From the NCBI RefSeq assembly GCF_003711105.1, contig NZ_CP023865.1, positions 470,001-534,000 on the forward strand: a DNA stretch of 64,000 bases. The letters run 5' to 3'. Source of the stretch: Actinoplanes teichomyceticus ATCC 31121 (GTDB lineage Bacteria > Actinomycetota > Actinomycetes > Mycobacteriales > Micromonosporaceae). This document shows, piece after piece, positions 58,243 to 64,000 of this stretch. How positions within the stretch are numbered: the first letter of the stretch is position 1; the number at the start of each line of letters is the position of its first letter. The translations under genes were made by a program, and so were the position numbers. Below the pieces are notes generated by a model. That model searched no databases. It was given only the letters and a program-made list of their open reading frames with translations, and was not told the origin of the DNA.

Positions 58243-58292
58243 ATCCGGCAACCGGATACCGAGGCGCAAGCCGCTATCCGGACAGCGGATAG
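58243..58292. promoter_or_regulatory. Two palindromes in the divergent XRE promoter
   Basis: ATCCGG-CAA-CCGGAT (58243-58257) and CTATCCG-GACAG-CGGATAG (58274-58292), followed by a further half-site AGTCCGG. Both share the TATCCG/CGGATA half-site. They lie between the zinc-ribbon microprotein (minus) and the XRE regulator (plus), and are likely operators of the XRE protein or of a chromosomal regulator. Confidence 0.65.
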
Positions 58293-58320
58293 TCCGGCAC
58301 CGACCAGGGGAGAGACACCC

Positions 58321-59250
58321 GTGAGTACACGCGGAGCGACGAAGTTCTCCGTGCCGGAGCACCTGTGGGAAACCGATGCGATGCTCGACGCCCTGGCAGC
58401 CCGCGACATCGCCCAGATGTTCCGCCTGATCCAGCGGGAGACGCGCGTCAGCCAGAGCCATCTGGGCGTAGCGATCGGCCTCAGCCAGGCCCAGGTCAGC
58501 GAAATCATCGGGGGAACCCGCAGGGTCAGCAGCATCGACGTCCTGACCCGCATCTCCACCGGCCTGTGCATGCCCGCCGAGGCCCGCGTCGTGCTGCTGC
58601 TCGGCGACCGCAGCCACGGCATCGCACCCACCACGACCCCATCCGGCGACGTGATAGCCACCCAGCCGCCGCCGTATGCCCAGGCGCTCGCCGAGGAAGC
58701 CATGACCGAGCGGTACTCCGACGTCGAGGCGGTCTACCCCAGCCGGTCGGAGTTCACCTCCAAGATGCCGCCACATGCCCTGTTCGACTGCGCCACCGAT
58801 ATCCGAGCCGCCGGCCTGTCTCTCAACCTGATCTGCCAGCAGTACGCCGACAGCCAACTCGCCCAGCTCGTGGAGAACGGCGCCCGCCTCCGCCTGCTCT
58901 TCCTCGACCCCGCCGGCGCCGCGATCCGACAACGCGAGACCGAGGAAGACATGACCGCCGGCCACCTCGGCGCCCTCACCACCCTCAACCTGCAAGGGGT
59001 GCTCCGGGTGCGTGACCGGCTCCCCGCCGACATCCGGGACCGCATCGAGGTAGCCACCTACGACCAGACGATCCGTGTCAACATCACCCTGATCAACGAC
59101 TCGCTCTGCATCGCGCAGCAATACCTACCCCACGCACGAGGCGTCGAGTCCCCAACGATGGTGATCCGGAAGCGGTGGCCGGCCGCAGGGCTGTACCACG
59201 TGTTCGAGCGCACCTTCGACGAGCTTTGGAGCGGTGGCCAACCCCGATGA
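58321..59250 (+). CDS. XRE-family regulator with C-terminal sensor domain (DUF5919-like)
   Basis: 309 aa, GTG start with GGGGAGAG upstream. The HTH is at ~28-85 (IAQMFRLIQRETRVSQSHLGVAIGLSQAQVSEIIGGTRRVSSIDVL). A C-terminal domain of ~170 residues (MPPHALFDCATDIRAAGLSLNLICQQYADSQLAQLVENGARLRLLFLDP ..., MVIRKRW) resembles a phospholipase-D-like or DUF5919 effector-binding fold found on AICE and Streptomyces regulators. Its stop overlaps the IMPase gene by 4 bp. Operator candidates lie just upstream. Confidence 0.87.
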   Translation: MSTRGATKFSVPEHLWETDAMLDALAARDIAQMFRLIQRETRVSQSHLGVAIGLSQAQVSEIIGGTRRVSSIDVLTRISTGLCMPAEARVVLLLGDRSHGIAPTTTPSGDVIATQPPPYAQALAEEAMTERYSDVEAVYPSRSEFTSKMPPHALFDCATDIRAAGLSLNLICQQYADSQLAQLVENGARLRLLFLDPAGAAIRQRETEEDMTAGHLGALTTLNLQGVLRVRDRLPADIRDRIEVATYDQTIRVNITLINDSLCIAQQYLPHARGVESPTMVIRKRWPAAGLYHVFERTFDELWSGGQPR

Positions 59251-60032
59251 CCGACTACGCCGACCTGCTACCGATCGCCCACCAGGCCGTAGACCTCGCT
59301 CGCGACATCATGCGCACCATGCAACCCGGCGTACTCACTGCCAAGGGCGACCGCGACATGGCCTCGGAGGTGGACTACGCCATCGAGGCACAGGTTCGTG
59401 CCTTTCTGGCGAAGCAGACCCCTGAGATCGGTTTTCTTGGTGAGGAGAACGGCACGAGCGGTGCCACGAATGGTTTGATGTGGGCGCTCGACCCAGTCGA
59501 TGGGACCGTCAACTTTGTGCACAGATCGCCGCTTTGTGCAATCTCGCTCGGCCTGATCACCCAGGATCGGTCTGTCCTTGGCGTAATCGACCTGCCGTTT
59601 CTTGCCGCTCGTTACTCGGCAGCAGAGGGCTGTGGCGCTCACATGAACGGCGAGCCGATCAGTGCCAGTGGCACGGAGCTCCTTGGTGATGCCGTAGTGG
59701 CCCTTGGGGACTACGCGGTCGGTATGGGTGCGGAGGAGAAAAACCGAGTTCGGTTTGCGCTGACACAACGACTCGGCGCCGAAGTACAACGCATCCGTAT
59801 GCATGGCTCAGCCGCGATCGATCTGTCATGGCTTGCGTCCGGGTACGTTGACGCCGTGGTCATGCTGACCAATAAGCCGTGGGATACCGCTGCTGGGGTC
59901 AGTATCGCCCGAGAGGCTGGGGCGATGGTTGTGGATCAGGATGGAACACCGCACGCCTTCGGGTCGCAGGCAACAATCGCCGCAAACCCCAGCCTTCTGC
60001 CGGCAATTCTTTCCCTCGTTTCTGAGCAGTGA
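59247..60032 (+). CDS. Inositol monophosphatase-like phosphatase
   Basis: 261 aa, ATG overlapping the XRE stop. Mg2+ motifs are intact: GFLGEENG (~70), the DPVDGTVNF box (~87-95), and NKPWDTAAGVSIAREAGAM near 210 (WDxAAG motif). It is the fold of IMPase/CysQ phosphatases that hydrolyse inositol-phosphate, PAP or histidinol-phosphate. Co-translation with an XRE regulator on a mobile element is unusual and suggests nucleotide- or lipid-signal control, but the substrate is unknown. GC content falls markedly from about 59430, inside this gene. Confidence 0.88.
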   Translation: MTDYADLLPIAHQAVDLARDIMRTMQPGVLTAKGDRDMASEVDYAIEAQVRAFLAKQTPEIGFLGEENGTSGATNGLMWALDPVDGTVNFVHRSPLCAISLGLITQDRSVLGVIDLPFLAARYSAAEGCGAHMNGEPISASGTELLGDAVVALGDYAVGMGAEEKNRVRFALTQRLGAEVQRIRMHGSAAIDLSWLASGYVDAVVMLTNKPWDTAAGVSIAREAGAMVVDQDGTPHAFGSQATIAANPSLLPAILSLVSEQ

Positions 60033-60095
60033 CGCATGCCGTTGGGATGATATTGCTGTGAGAGCAGCAGCTCGCATAGGCGAGCGAGGGCAGTC

Positions 60096-61124
60096 CTACT
60101 TTCCACGCGCAAGATCGATGTCGTGCTGTATCTGTTGGTCAACCCTCATGGCCAACTCAGATGCACGTTCCTCGAACGTCACGATGGCCGCTTCCTGGTC
60201 AGCGAAAGTGCGAAGAGCCTCAAGTGCGTCGGTCACTCGTCTTAGCTCACCAGCGGCCTTCTGCCAGTCTGTCAGGGTGGCTGGAGTGATGGGATTTCGT
60301 CTCGCCCAGAAATCGTCGGGAGGTGTATTTGAATGCCACTCCTCTTCAGTGCACTGGACTAAACGTAGTGCGAACTCGGGGTGTCGGAAGGGGAAATCAT
60401 GGAAGTCGGCGATTTCCTTGAGATTGCGATCTATTCCTCGCAACCGGCCGAGCATGTGATTTGACAGCGCACCCGAAATGTCAGTGTGATCTGGTATGAA
60501 ATCGTGCAGGATGCGATCCGCCATCAACTGTCCGTACCTGTTGGACGAATGGGATCGGATCAAGTCGCCATCATCCGGCAGGTCTTCAACGCCCAGTAGC
60601 TCGAGGACGCCAGGCGGGGGCGCGTCGATCAGCCACACCACACTCTCTCGGTGTCTGAGTAAGTGTGCAACGAGGTAGAAGTAGATCACCACGGCTGAGT
60701 TGATGACGTCGGGCCGCACCTTGTCTTTGTGGTATGCATCGTTCCGATATCGGTGCAGGATTTTTATGCATGTTGCCATCTCAGTGTCAAGTGGCCAGTC
60801 ATCGTGCTCGAAAACATAGTCCGTTAGAGCGTTGAAATCTCTATCAATCTTCTTCCTGCGAGTCTTGGATACAACTTTGGGCAAATGCTTTTTCAACAAA
60901 GCCTGTGAATCAGGGGTTTGGAGCGTAAGTCGTTCGATGCTGCGAACAATGCTGGCGTTCATGTCAGCATGGGAAAGGTACGTTGCGGCACTCAATCGTA
61001 GCAACGTTTCAGCGGCGTTATCGACGAGGAGCAGTGCGAGTCGGGCACGGGGGATACTGCCTGCCTTGGCGAGCCTGCGCGCCTCTGACAGTTGTACGCC
61101 AAGCCGGTCTAGTTGATCGTCCAT
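60096..61124 (-). CDS. HEPN-motif protein, AICE cargo
   Basis: 342 aa from ATG 61124, chosen because upstream in-frame codons (from 61241) are GC-poor with no RBS. Helical N-terminal domain (~1-140: SIPRARLALLLVDNAAETLLRLSAATYL) containing RNDAYH at 127-132, which fits the HEPN RNase motif R-x4-H (often R[N/H]xxxH). The remainder is alpha-helical (GELRRVTDALEALRTFADQEAAIVTF). HEPN proteins are often toxins or RNase effectors in abortive defense. Lower GC than the element core suggests later acquisition. Alternative: a non-catalytic HEPN/DUF4145-like partner. Confidence 0.7.
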   Translation of the reverse strand: MDDQLDRLGVQLSEARRLAKAGSIPRARLALLLVDNAAETLLRLSAATYLSHADMNASIVRSIERLTLQTPDSQALLKKHLPKVVSKTRRKKIDRDFNALTDYVFEHDDWPLDTEMATCIKILHRYRNDAYHKDKVRPDVINSAVVIYFYLVAHLLRHRESVVWLIDAPPPGVLELLGVEDLPDDGDLIRSHSSNRYGQLMADRILHDFIPDHTDISGALSNHMLGRLRGIDRNLKEIADFHDFPFRHPEFALRLVQCTEEEWHSNTPPDDFWARRNPITPATLTDWQKAAGELRRVTDALEALRTFADQEAAIVTFEERASELAMRVDQQIQHDIDLARGK

Positions 61125-61495
61125 CGCGACATCGTGACACGGGGTCTCTGGAAGATTCACTGTCATTTTCCGTCCGGCAGTCCGGATGCGCGTTAGGGTC
61201 GCTATTGGCATGTATTGCCGAATTGGTCTCTTCTGAATCAAGGCGCCGCGCGAGCACGGCGCCGCTGGCCGCGCTCGGCCTGCTGGCGGCCTTCGGCCGG
61301 CATCGGCCGGCGCGCCAGCGAGAGACGCACGGCGATCAGAACGGCCGAAAGGTGCGGGCGGCGTGCGAGTGGGGAAGAGCTGCCTAGGGTAACGCCAGAC
61401 GTCACCAAGGGTTGGCCTGCCGGGCGTCGTGGCCCCCTGAACGCTGCACTGACGTGTGCCGGTCCGCCAGCGAGGCTGTCTTGTATCTTGTGCTG
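61125..61495. other. Intergenic region between divergent cargo genes
   Basis: 371 bases, a mix of AT-rich promoter-like sequence (about 61150-61240) and a GC-rich patch (about 61250-61340, CTGCTGGCGGCCTTCGGCCG hairpin-like). No gene is supported. Divergent promoters for the HEPN gene and the membrane-anchored gene should lie here. Confidence 0.5.
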
Positions 61496-62086
61496 ATGGC
61501 CCTCAAGCGCATCAAGTCCGAGGTAGATCATCGATCGCTTGGGCACGTTCGGTTCTGGACTGAGGACCTGAGCGCGATCGTGGGCCTGATCGAAGAAGCT
61601 TCGCCAGGAGAGATCAAGATTACGGTCGATGAGGATCTATCGGCGGCCGGGGTCGAAGATCTCGCCGAATACCCGCGCGAGCGATTGACCTCCTTCGTTG
61701 TGACGGCCCCTGGTGTTGAACTTGTCCTTGGTCCCAATGTGGCGGTGTTGAAGCTTGAGCAACCGAATCTGGCTGTCCGAGGCATGGCGACTGAAATCGA
61801 AAGGATCGCCGGTTCTGGCAGGCGGCGCGGGGCGCTCTTTGGGAGGACATTGCGAAACGTTGCTGCGTCGATACCTCTTGCGCTCGTTGGGAAACTCCCT
61901 ATCGCGCAAGCGGGCGATGTTCGGGGAAGCGCGATCCTTTACTCCCGACCGAAGAGGGATGCCCCGCCGTGGTTTGAAAGGAATAAAGATGCGCTGGCTA
62001 CCAACGTTATTGTGAGTATCGTTTTCTATATACTCGGATTGCTCACGCCAGCCATTGTTAAGCTCATTGGAAATCTATTTCACTAA
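61496..62086 (+). CDS. Hypothetical protein with C-terminal membrane anchor, AICE cargo
   Basis: 196 aa from ATG 61496 (GTG 61490 possible). Soluble N-terminal region with beta/alpha pattern (ALKRIKSEVDHRSLGHVRFW, LERLTSFVV-like strand, EIKITVDEDLSAAGVEDL). Basic patch RRRGALFGRTLR near 110. A single strong TM helix at the C-terminus (~170-194: NVIVSIVFYILGLLTPAIV). No signal peptide, so it is probably a tail-anchored cytosolic protein. Divergent from the HEPN gene; the two may be functionally linked. No family recognised. Confidence 0.7.
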   Translation: MALKRIKSEVDHRSLGHVRFWTEDLSAIVGLIEEASPGEIKITVDEDLSAAGVEDLAEYPRERLTSFVVTAPGVELVLGPNVAVLKLEQPNLAVRGMATEIERIAGSGRRRGALFGRTLRNVAASIPLALVGKLPIAQAGDVRGSAILYSRPKRDAPPWFERNKDALATNVIVSIVFYILGLLTPAIVKLIGNLFH

Positions 62087-62536
62087 GCGCCTCCATCGTT
62101 GCGCGTTCTTGCTTGAGGCATGAGGTGCTGCCGCGCCGCTTCGCGGCTTGCCACCGAATAGGGTGGGTGCGGTGGTGCTGTGGGTTGCCGAACGCCGGGA
62201 CGCGCGGTCAGTGCCGGCGGGTTGCGGGGACGGGCGGCGCGCGAGCAGCGCACGGCCAAGATCGAATAGTCCGCAATCAGTCCGCACGAGGTTCGCAAAG
62301 GCAGTGGAACGCTGTCAGATCATGACAAGCGTTTCCGTAGCTCAGCAAACGTTTGTGCCAGTAGATCGACTTCACTTTTCGATAATCCCTCGGTCGTTCC
62401 AGCGGGCCGGTCGGTGCGTGCCCGCTTCCAGCTGCCTCTGGCGTGCAGAGGAGGTGCAAAGGGCTCGCCTTCTGCCTTGAGGCGGACATGCGTACGCGCA
62501 GGTGAGCGCCCTACTGCACCCCTCCACGCTCACTCA
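62087..62536. other. Right end of the AICE without supported genes
   Basis: 450 bases. Low-GC and GC-rich blocks alternate. A 70-codon minus frame (62277-62489) has no RBS or recognisable motif and is not called. The region should hold arm-type binding sites for integrase and Xis next to attR. Confidence 0.5.
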
Positions 62537-62580
62537 TTCCTAAACCGCAGGTCGCAGGTTCGATTCCTGCCGGGGGCACT
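62537..62580 (+). repeat. attR: attR, 44-bp direct repeat
   Basis: Identical to attL (49864-49907). It is the 3' half of tRNA-Arg only: no 5' acceptor, D-arm or full anticodon stem precedes it, so it is not a second functional tRNA gene. It marks the right border of the element. Confidence 0.95.
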
Positions 62581-62609
62581 CAAACAATCACCTGAAACAC
62601 GCCCTGACT

Positions 62610-63710
62610 GGACGTTTTAATAACGTTGGTGAGTTATCGGAGGGTTGAGAACCCGCGATCATGGCTACGGCTGGCCGATACGCCCGAATCAACCCTTTCG
62701 AGATGACTCTGATATGAGGAGATCTGCGGCCTTTGATCCCTCGATCGTGTTTGATTAGTTTTCCGCCCGGAATCGACGGACCTGGTGTCCCCCTCGCCCG
62801 CCGATGCCACCGTATCCCCAGGTCATGACCGAACGACGCGCATACCCATCCGACTTGTCCGACGCTCGCTGGGCCCTGATCGAGCCGCGCCTGAGCGCCT
62901 GGCGCCAGGCCCGCACCGACGCCCGAACCCAGCTCGGCATCAAGGGCCGCGTCCCCACCCACGACCTGCGCGAGATCTTCAATGCGATCCTCTACGTCAA
63001 CCGCACCGGCATCGCCTGGCGCTACCTGCCCCACGACTTTCCTCCACATGCGACGGTCTACGGCTACTTCGCCTTATGGAGCAAGGAAGGGATCTTCACC
63101 GAACTCAACTACAACCTCACCGGACTCGTCCGCGACCACCACGGCCGCACCGTCGAGCCCACCGCAGCGATCATGGACACCCAAAGCATCAAGACATCCA
63201 CGAACGTGCCGCTCGAAACCCAGGGCATCGACGCCGGCAAGAAGATCGCCGGCCGCAAACGCGGCATCATCACCGACACCCTCGGCTTACTGCTCGCTGT
63301 GCTCGTCACCGCCGCCAACGTCAGCGACAACGTGATCGGCAACGACCTGCTCGACCAGGCCACCGCCACCTACCCCACTCTGGCCAAGACCTGGGTCGAT
63401 GCCGGTTTCAAGGTCAAAACCGTCGAACACGGCGCCACACTCGGCGTCGACGTCGAGATCGTCACCAAAGACCCACAGGTCAAAGGCTTCAGCGTCACCA
63501 AACGGCGCTGGGTCGTCGAGCGCACCCTCGGCTGGCTCATGCACCACCGCCGACTCGCCCGCGACTACGAAACCCTGCCCGGCAACTCCGAATCCATGAT
63601 CACCCTCGCCATGATCGACAATCTCGCCCGCCGGCTCACGGACGAAAACACCCCAACCTGGCGAGACCCCCAAATCACATAGCACCACAAAATACGTTAA
63701 TCAGACGTCC
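62610..63710. mobile_element. IS5-family insertion sequence
   Basis: About 1.1 kb around a single transposase gene. The ends form imperfect inverted repeats: GGACGTTTTAATAACGTT (62610-62627) and TACGTTAATCAGACGTCC (63693-63710), 15 of 18 positions matching after inversion. No convincing target duplication can be read at the flanks. It lies 30 bp beyond attR, on the chromosomal side of the AICE. Confidence 0.78.
62825..63682 (+). CDS. IS5-family transposase
   Basis: 285 aa from ATG 62825 (ATG 62804 adds 7 residues). N-terminal DUF4096-like region (YPSDLSDARWALIEPRLSAW, NRTGIAWRYLPHDFPPHATVY) and a DDE catalytic domain: Asp in AAIMDTQSIKTS, Asp in TWVDAGFKVKT, Glu in RRWVVERTLGWLMHHRRLARDYE (the Y-2-R-3-E motif region). 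Intact and probably functional. It encodes the enzyme for the flanking insertion sequence. Confidence 0.93.
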   Translation: MTERRAYPSDLSDARWALIEPRLSAWRQARTDARTQLGIKGRVPTHDLREIFNAILYVNRTGIAWRYLPHDFPPHATVYGYFALWSKEGIFTELNYNLTGLVRDHHGRTVEPTAAIMDTQSIKTSTNVPLETQGIDAGKKIAGRKRGIITDTLGLLLAVLVTAANVSDNVIGNDLLDQATATYPTLAKTWVDAGFKVKTVEHGATLGVDVEIVTKDPQVKGFSVTKRRWVVERTLGWLMHHRRLARDYETLPGNSESMITLAMIDNLARRLTDENTPTWRDPQIT

Positions 63711-63895
63711 TCTGAGCGGGCCGCCAGGACAGGGCGGCGGCCACCGGTAGATCGGTCGGAGCGATCTCGAGATCGAATACCGGACACCCGACCCGCCCCC
63801 TGCCACACGCACCACGAGCCGAAGTGGCGCGGCCCGGTCGTACGGCGGAGAGGCAAGAGGCGAAGACCCACTCGGCTACGAGAAGCCCCGCCTGC
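63711..63895. other. Spacer between the IS and the last gene
   Basis: 185 bases with no supported gene. GGACAGGGCGGCGGCC and GATCGGTCGGAGCGATC motifs are hairpin-like and could act as a terminator for the minus-strand gene. Confidence 0.4.
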
Positions 63896-64000
63896 TCACC
63901 TCATCGCGGCCCGTAGGAAAGCCTCGATCGTGCCGTACGTCGGGTGGTCCGCGTCGCGGACCATCCGTTCCCCGGTGTGCCGTACCGTGGCGCGCCGGTG
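63896..64000 (-). CDS. C-terminal end of an unidentified gene
   Basis: The last 34 codons before a TGA at 63896 form an open frame that continues past the window edge: HTGERMVRDADHPTYGTIEA, FLRAAMR. Codon use is typical of the chromosome. Too little is visible to assign a family. Confidence 0.6.
   Translation of the reverse strand, partial: HRRATVRHTGERMVRDADHPTYGTIEAFLRAAMR

Larger units (their letters stand above)
49864..62580. mobile_element. Actinomycete integrative and conjugative element (AICE) in tRNA-Arg(CCU)
   Basis: A 12.67-kb unit (49864-62536) plus the second att copy. It has the full minimal AICE set: integrase next to attL, Xis, RepSA-like replication initiator, SpdB-like membrane protein, FtsK/SpoIIIE transfer ATPase and a GntR repressor of KorSA type, as in pSAM2-like elements. 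The rightmost third (58175-62536) is cargo. Both attachment sites, the integrase catalytic residues and the intact transfer ATPase suggest that it may still excise and transfer. Confidence 0.93.

Noticed and set aside
62277..62489. 70-codon minus-strand frame near the right AICE end
   Set aside because: No RBS, no motif, and odd composition; insufficient support.
62520..62580. Second tRNA-Arg gene
   Set aside because: Only the 3' half is present (anticodon loop to acceptor); the 5' acceptor strand and D-arm are absent, so it is attR.
62590..63730. Target-site duplication of the IS5 element
   Set aside because: Flanking trinucleotides do not match under any reasonable end placement, so none is reported.

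Overview
The window is high-GC actinobacterial chromosome, most like the Micromonosporaceae (Actinoplanes and relatives). The evidence is the actinobacterial 23S/5S rRNA end, GTG/TTG starts, 4-bp gene overlaps, twin-arginine and lipoprotein exports, ECF42/DGPF and NgcEFG-type gene sets, and an actinomycete-type integrative conjugative element (AICE). No species can be named from sequence alone.

1-8 kb: the end of an rRNA operon (spacer, 23S, 5S, terminator), then glyA behind a ZTP (pfl) riboswitch, then a secreted discoidin plus beta-helix protein. 8-20 kb: a TetR regulator with an ABC-2 exporter, a Na+/H+ antiporter, ahcY behind an S-adenosylhomocysteine riboswitch, an ECF42-like sigma factor with its DGPF partner, a methyl-accepting chemotaxis protein and a sugar-nucleotide epimerase-like protein. 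20-29 kb: an MFS transporter, a PL4-like rhamnogalacturonan lyase, an isochorismatase-fold hydrolase, a molybdate operon (HTH/TOBE regulator, modA, modB, modC), heme oxygenase and a secreted trypsin-like protease. 29.7-36.8 kb: an amino-sugar module: a BadF/NAGK-like kinase divergent from RpiR, SIS protein, NgcE/F/G-like ABC importer and a secreted GH16 enzyme with a chitin-binding-like tail.

37-49.5 kb is more accessory. It holds a von Willebrand factor A pair, deoC divergent from a GntR regulator over twin palindromes, and an ABC-F ATPase behind a 7-codon leader peptide whose end pairs perfectly with the ABC-F ribosome-binding site. It also holds a calcium-binding-repeat secreted protein and a four-gene type VII-secretion-style cassette (YbaB-like, small WXG-like, WXG/HExxH effector, small downstream protein). 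GC-rich minisatellite-like repeats fill several intergenic gaps.

49.86-62.58 kb is a 12.7-kb AICE integrated in the 3' half of tRNA-Arg(CCU), bounded by 44-bp identical direct repeats. A minus-strand operon carries zinc-ribbon, DivIVA-like and GntR (KorSA-like) genes, an FtsK/SpoIIIE transfer ATPase, SpdB, RepSA-like initiator, Xis and Int. Matching operators sit at both GntR-controlled intergenic regions. The right third is cargo of lower GC: an XRE regulator overlapping an inositol-monophosphatase-like gene, then a divergent pair made of a HEPN-motif (Rx4H) protein and a C-terminally membrane-anchored protein. This cargo is the best candidate for an undescribed, possibly defensive, system. 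An IS5-family insertion lies 30 bp beyond attR, and the window ends inside an unidentified minus-strand gene.
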